This document shows positions 21,646-24,026 of a DNA stretch of 24,026 nt, one piece after another. The DNA is from UBA5336 sp039198685 (GTDB taxonomy: Bacteria > Pseudomonadota > Alphaproteobacteria > Caulobacterales > Hyphomonadaceae): the NCBI GenBank assembly GCA_039198685.1, contig JBCCTK010000033.1, positions 1-24,026 of the forward strand. Reading direction: 5' to 3'. The notes beneath the pieces were generated by a model. That model was not told where the DNA came from. It saw nothing but the letters and a program-made list of their open reading frames with translations, and searched no databases. The position numbers and the translations under genes are program-made. The first letter of the stretch is position 1; every line of letters begins with the position of its first letter.

Positions 21646-21731
21646 GAGCAGCCGTGCCAAAGCGCCTTGATTGCTGCCAGGTGTGAGGCCCAAATTTCCC
21701 AGAGCATGACGGCCTTGCCCCGGGGCGGATT
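21646..21731. terminator. Short convergent intergenic region with GC palindrome
   Basis: Between the convergent ATPase and glycosyltransferase stops lies GCCCC-GGGGC (21717-21726) followed by GGATTTTAT on the + strand. The palindrome has no loop bases, so only a shortened stem could form; a weak terminator for the exporter operon is possible. Confidence 0.25.
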
Positions 21732-24005
21732 TTATACGCGCAGTAGGTCTGCAGAAACGCCGCCTTTGGTCGTTTCTGATGCCAATACGGACCTGTAATA
21801 ATCGAGCAGCGTGTCGATCATCGTGTCTTGGGTAAAGTGGGCTTGGAAGCGATCCAGTCCGGCCTGCCCGTAGCGTTGCCGTAACTCCGGATCACGCGCC
21901 AAAGCGACCATCGCCTCAGAGAGTGCTTTATGGTCGCCAGAGGGCACAAGGGTGCCGGTTTCCCCGTCTGATACCACTTCCTGAATCCCCCCCATCTGAG
22001 TTCCGATACAGGGTTTGGCTGAGCGCATGGCCTCAAGGAAAACCAGGCCAAAGGACTCATAGCGCGACGGCGCAACGAACACATCGCATTCGAGATAGGC
22101 GTTGTTGCGAAATTCGTCAGACTGAAATCCATGGAAATTGACCTGGTTAAACCAGGGTTCCTTCCGGCGTTTCTTTTCAAATTGCTGCTTCAGCGTTTGC
22201 TTGCCCACCTTTTGACTGTCGTCTCCGATAATATCGACGATGGCATCGGGATAAGCCGCAAAAAGGGCGGGAAGCGCCTTCAATAGTGTGTCTGCACCTT
22301 TTCGATGTTCCAGCCGCCCGACAAAAAGGAATCTTACATCGTTCCTGTTTCCGTTCCAATTGGTTTGGGAGGCGCTTCTGATCGGCAGGCCCGGTAGTCC
22401 GTGATGCACGATCTGTGCGCGACCCCTGAAATCCAGCCCAGGATTTTCGGTGATGAGATCGTTCAGAATTTGCTGTGAGTTGGCCAGAATGTGGGGGGCA
22501 TTTTCGAGCATTTCGCGTTCGCCCACGATAATGGGGTCCACATGCTCCTTGCGGTAAGTCTTGTTCGCTTGCCAATCTGGCTTGTAAGGCAGTGCCAATT
22601 GGAATGTGGTGTGCAAGCTCGTAACTGTGGGGAGCACGCCGGACGTTACACAGGCAGCCGCTTCGAGGTCCCATATGGGACCTGACACCAGGTCGAGACC
22701 ACGGCGTAAATGGATCCGCATGACTTCGTCATAAACAGCGTAAGCGTAATCCTTGATGGTCTGAGGCAGCCCCCCCAGGGGCGGAGACGTACGCTTCGGT
22801 GACCAAACGGGGTTGATACGGTGCACCCAAACGCCGTTTTCGAAGTCGACGGTATGCTCTCCGGAGTTCGACTTGGTGACGACACTCACTTCGTGTCCCA
22901 GCGCCGCCAGGGCTTCGGCCACATGATGTGTCCAACTGCCAATGCCGCCAGCGCTATTGGGCGGATAGTCCTGGGACACCAGGCAGAGTTTAAGCCGGTT
23001 GCGGTCTGGCAAACGTGTTGGAAAACGGCTGACATTCGGCTCTATTCCGCCAGGCAGAGACTTGGGGTCCATATACTTTGGCTGTTGTTGCTCCATTGCG
23101 TCTCTTACGCCATGGAGAAGGCCTTCATCGACGTCTTTGGTGAGCTGTTTGTAGTGCTCGTCTGTTATGACGTCATTTTCGACATACCACTTGTTGTATT
23201 TGTGGATTTCAACAGCGTGAGCACTCAGTTTGTCCATAATTTCGCGCAGGGATTTGTGCCCCCTTGCATGGCGAATGCAATAATAGGCCTTGCTGCGGAG
23301 CGGGAAATATAGCCGGGAGGGGACCTTCTTGTGATCCCGTAAGTGGCTGGGTGCGTATTTGTGATGCACCTCAGCGTCCGGCGCGATGGTCACAGCGTAT
23401 CCAGCGTCCCTGATCCGCAGGTTCACATCCGTCTCATCCAGAAAATAGGCGAAGTATTCATCAAAGCCGCCGACCTCAAGCAGCGCAGATCGCCGGAACG
23501 AGGAGTTGCAACCGGTCTGGCTGAGAAAGGACCAGCTGCCCGGACCCATATCGGATGTATCCACATCGCTGATATCCTTATAGGCTTGGGAATCGCCAAA
23601 CCGGTCACAAACCGTGATCCGGCATTGAAAATTCACACCGGAATGGTCTCGGATATAGCCGCCAACAGCGCCGACGCGGGGATCCGCATATGCCTCTTCG
23701 AGGCGATGAAGCCAGTCTGGTTCAGGGTAGGCATCATCGTCCAGAAAACAGACGACATCGCCCTTGGCCAGATGAATGCCGATGTTTCTCGATTTCGACA
23801 GATTGGCCACATCACAGCGTCCAGCGATAATGCGGCCCTCATACTGCGCCATGACCTCTTCGGTTTCGTCGGTGGATGGTCCGTTCACAACAATGACTTC
23901 GAAATTCGGATGCCTCAAATACTGCAACGCGAGCAGGCAATTCCGCAAATAGGGCGCCCTGTTCAATGTATTGATGACGATTGAGAAACCGAGCCACTGT
24001 TTCAT
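21732..24005 (-). CDS. Fused GT2-GT4 glycosyltransferase
   Basis: 757 residues carrying two glycosyltransferase domains. Residues about 5-250 are GT2: FSIVINTLNRAPYLRNCLLA, NLSKSRNIGI, VVCFLDDDAYPEPDW (DDD metal-binding motif near residue 90), and FLDETDVNLRIRDAGY (ED-type catalytic region). A helical linker (about 250-335) follows. Residues 338-740 are GT4: LCLVSQDYPPNSAGGIGSW, FLFVGRLEHRKGADTLLKAL, and SRYESFGLVFLEAMRSAKPC with the EX7E pair intact. Both halves look catalytically complete, suggesting two consecutive sugar additions. GGAG lies five bases before the ATG at 24005; a GTG at 24011 overlaps that site and is rejected. No signal peptide. It converges on the exporter genes; the promoter lies beyond the window edge. 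Confidence 0.88.
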   Translation of the reverse strand: MKQWLGFSIVINTLNRAPYLRNCLLALQYLRHPNFEVIVVNGPSTDETEEVMAQYEGRIIAGRCDVANLSKSRNIGIHLAKGDVVCFLDDDAYPEPDWLHRLEEAYADPRVGAVGGYIRDHSGVNFQCRITVCDRFGDSQAYKDISDVDTSDMGPGSWSFLSQTGCNSSFRRSALLEVGGFDEYFAYFLDETDVNLRIRDAGYAVTIAPDAEVHHKYAPSHLRDHKKVPSRLYFPLRSKAYYCIRHARGHKSLREIMDKLSAHAVEIHKYNKWYVENDVITDEHYKQLTKDVDEGLLHGVRDAMEQQQPKYMDPKSLPGGIEPNVSRFPTRLPDRNRLKLCLVSQDYPPNSAGGIGSWTHHVAEALAALGHEVSVVTKSNSGEHTVDFENGVWVHRINPVWSPKRTSPPLGGLPQTIKDYAYAVYDEVMRIHLRRGLDLVSGPIWDLEAAACVTSGVLPTVTSLHTTFQLALPYKPDWQANKTYRKEHVDPIIVGEREMLENAPHILANSQQILNDLITENPGLDFRGRAQIVHHGLPGLPIRSASQTNWNGNRNDVRFLFVGRLEHRKGADTLLKALPALFAAYPDAIVDIIGDDSQKVGKQTLKQQFEKKRRKEPWFNQVNFHGFQSDEFRNNAYLECDVFVAPSRYESFGLVFLEAMRSAKPCIGTQMGGIQEVVSDGETGTLVPSGDHKALSEAMVALARDPELRQRYGQAGLDRFQAHFTQDTMIDTLLDYYRSVLASETTKGGVSADLLRV

Positions 24006-24026
24006 ATTCACTCCACTCTCTGTGGT

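Noticed and set aside
22821..23984. Open frames of 163 and 213 residues antisense to the GT2-GT4 gene
   Set aside because: Shadows of a gene whose two domains are intact and well recognised.
1..24026. CRISPR array, rRNA or insertion sequence
   Set aside because: No regularly spaced direct repeats of CRISPR length, no rRNA-like stretch and no transposase reading frame were found.

Overview
The window reads as alphaproteobacterial chromosome, moderately GC-rich. The best evidence is the block rnd-lptC-lptA-lptB-rpoN-hpf-ptsN on the + strand, a gene order familiar from alphaproteobacteria. A DUF1150 protein and a DUF2793 protein, both families met mainly in that class, agree with this. A stalked or marine lineage (Caulobacterales/Hyphomonadales/Maricaulales type) would fit, but the sequence alone does not settle the order.

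Left part, 1-9390, is conserved and mostly housekeeping. An egtB-egtD ergothioneine pair runs leftward off the window edge. From a shared intergenic region a rightward run follows: RNase D, the LPS-transport genes lptC/lptA/lptB, sigma-54 (rpoN), a long hibernation-promoting factor and PtsN. Three leftward metabolic genes then follow: a small DUF1150 protein, a glutathione S-transferase and a 2-hydroxychromene-2-carboxylate isomerase/kappa-GST-like protein.

The stretch 9391-10015 has no recognisable gene. It ends in a visibly AT-rich island (about 9895-10020) carrying five ATCAAT hexamers, three of them spaced exactly 11 bp apart, plus a 17-bp palindrome.

Right part, 10016-24005, looks like an accessory surface-glycan locus. 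It holds a small membrane/coiled-coil protein, an orphan tail-fibre-like DUF2793 protein, two large multidomain glycosyltransferase-like proteins translated one after the other, two tandem paralogous lipoproteins, a PAPS-type sulfotransferase, a two-gene ABC polysaccharide exporter (Wzm/Wzt type) and a GT2-GT4 fusion glycosyltransferase. The simplest joint reading is assembly, sulfation and ABC-dependent export of a surface polysaccharide, with outer-membrane lipoproteins and perhaps a fibre-like protein as partners.

The most novel-looking elements are: (1) a module of about 120 residues present three times in the two adjacent glycosyltransferase-like proteins, whose C-terminal halves look paralogous; (2) the lipoprotein pair sharing an STxEVGNSGW...VPExxNGxGD signature; (3) the DUF2793 fibre-like protein outside any visible prophage; (4) the phased ATCAAT cluster at the border of the locus. 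All functional statements are from reading the sequence; no database search was run.
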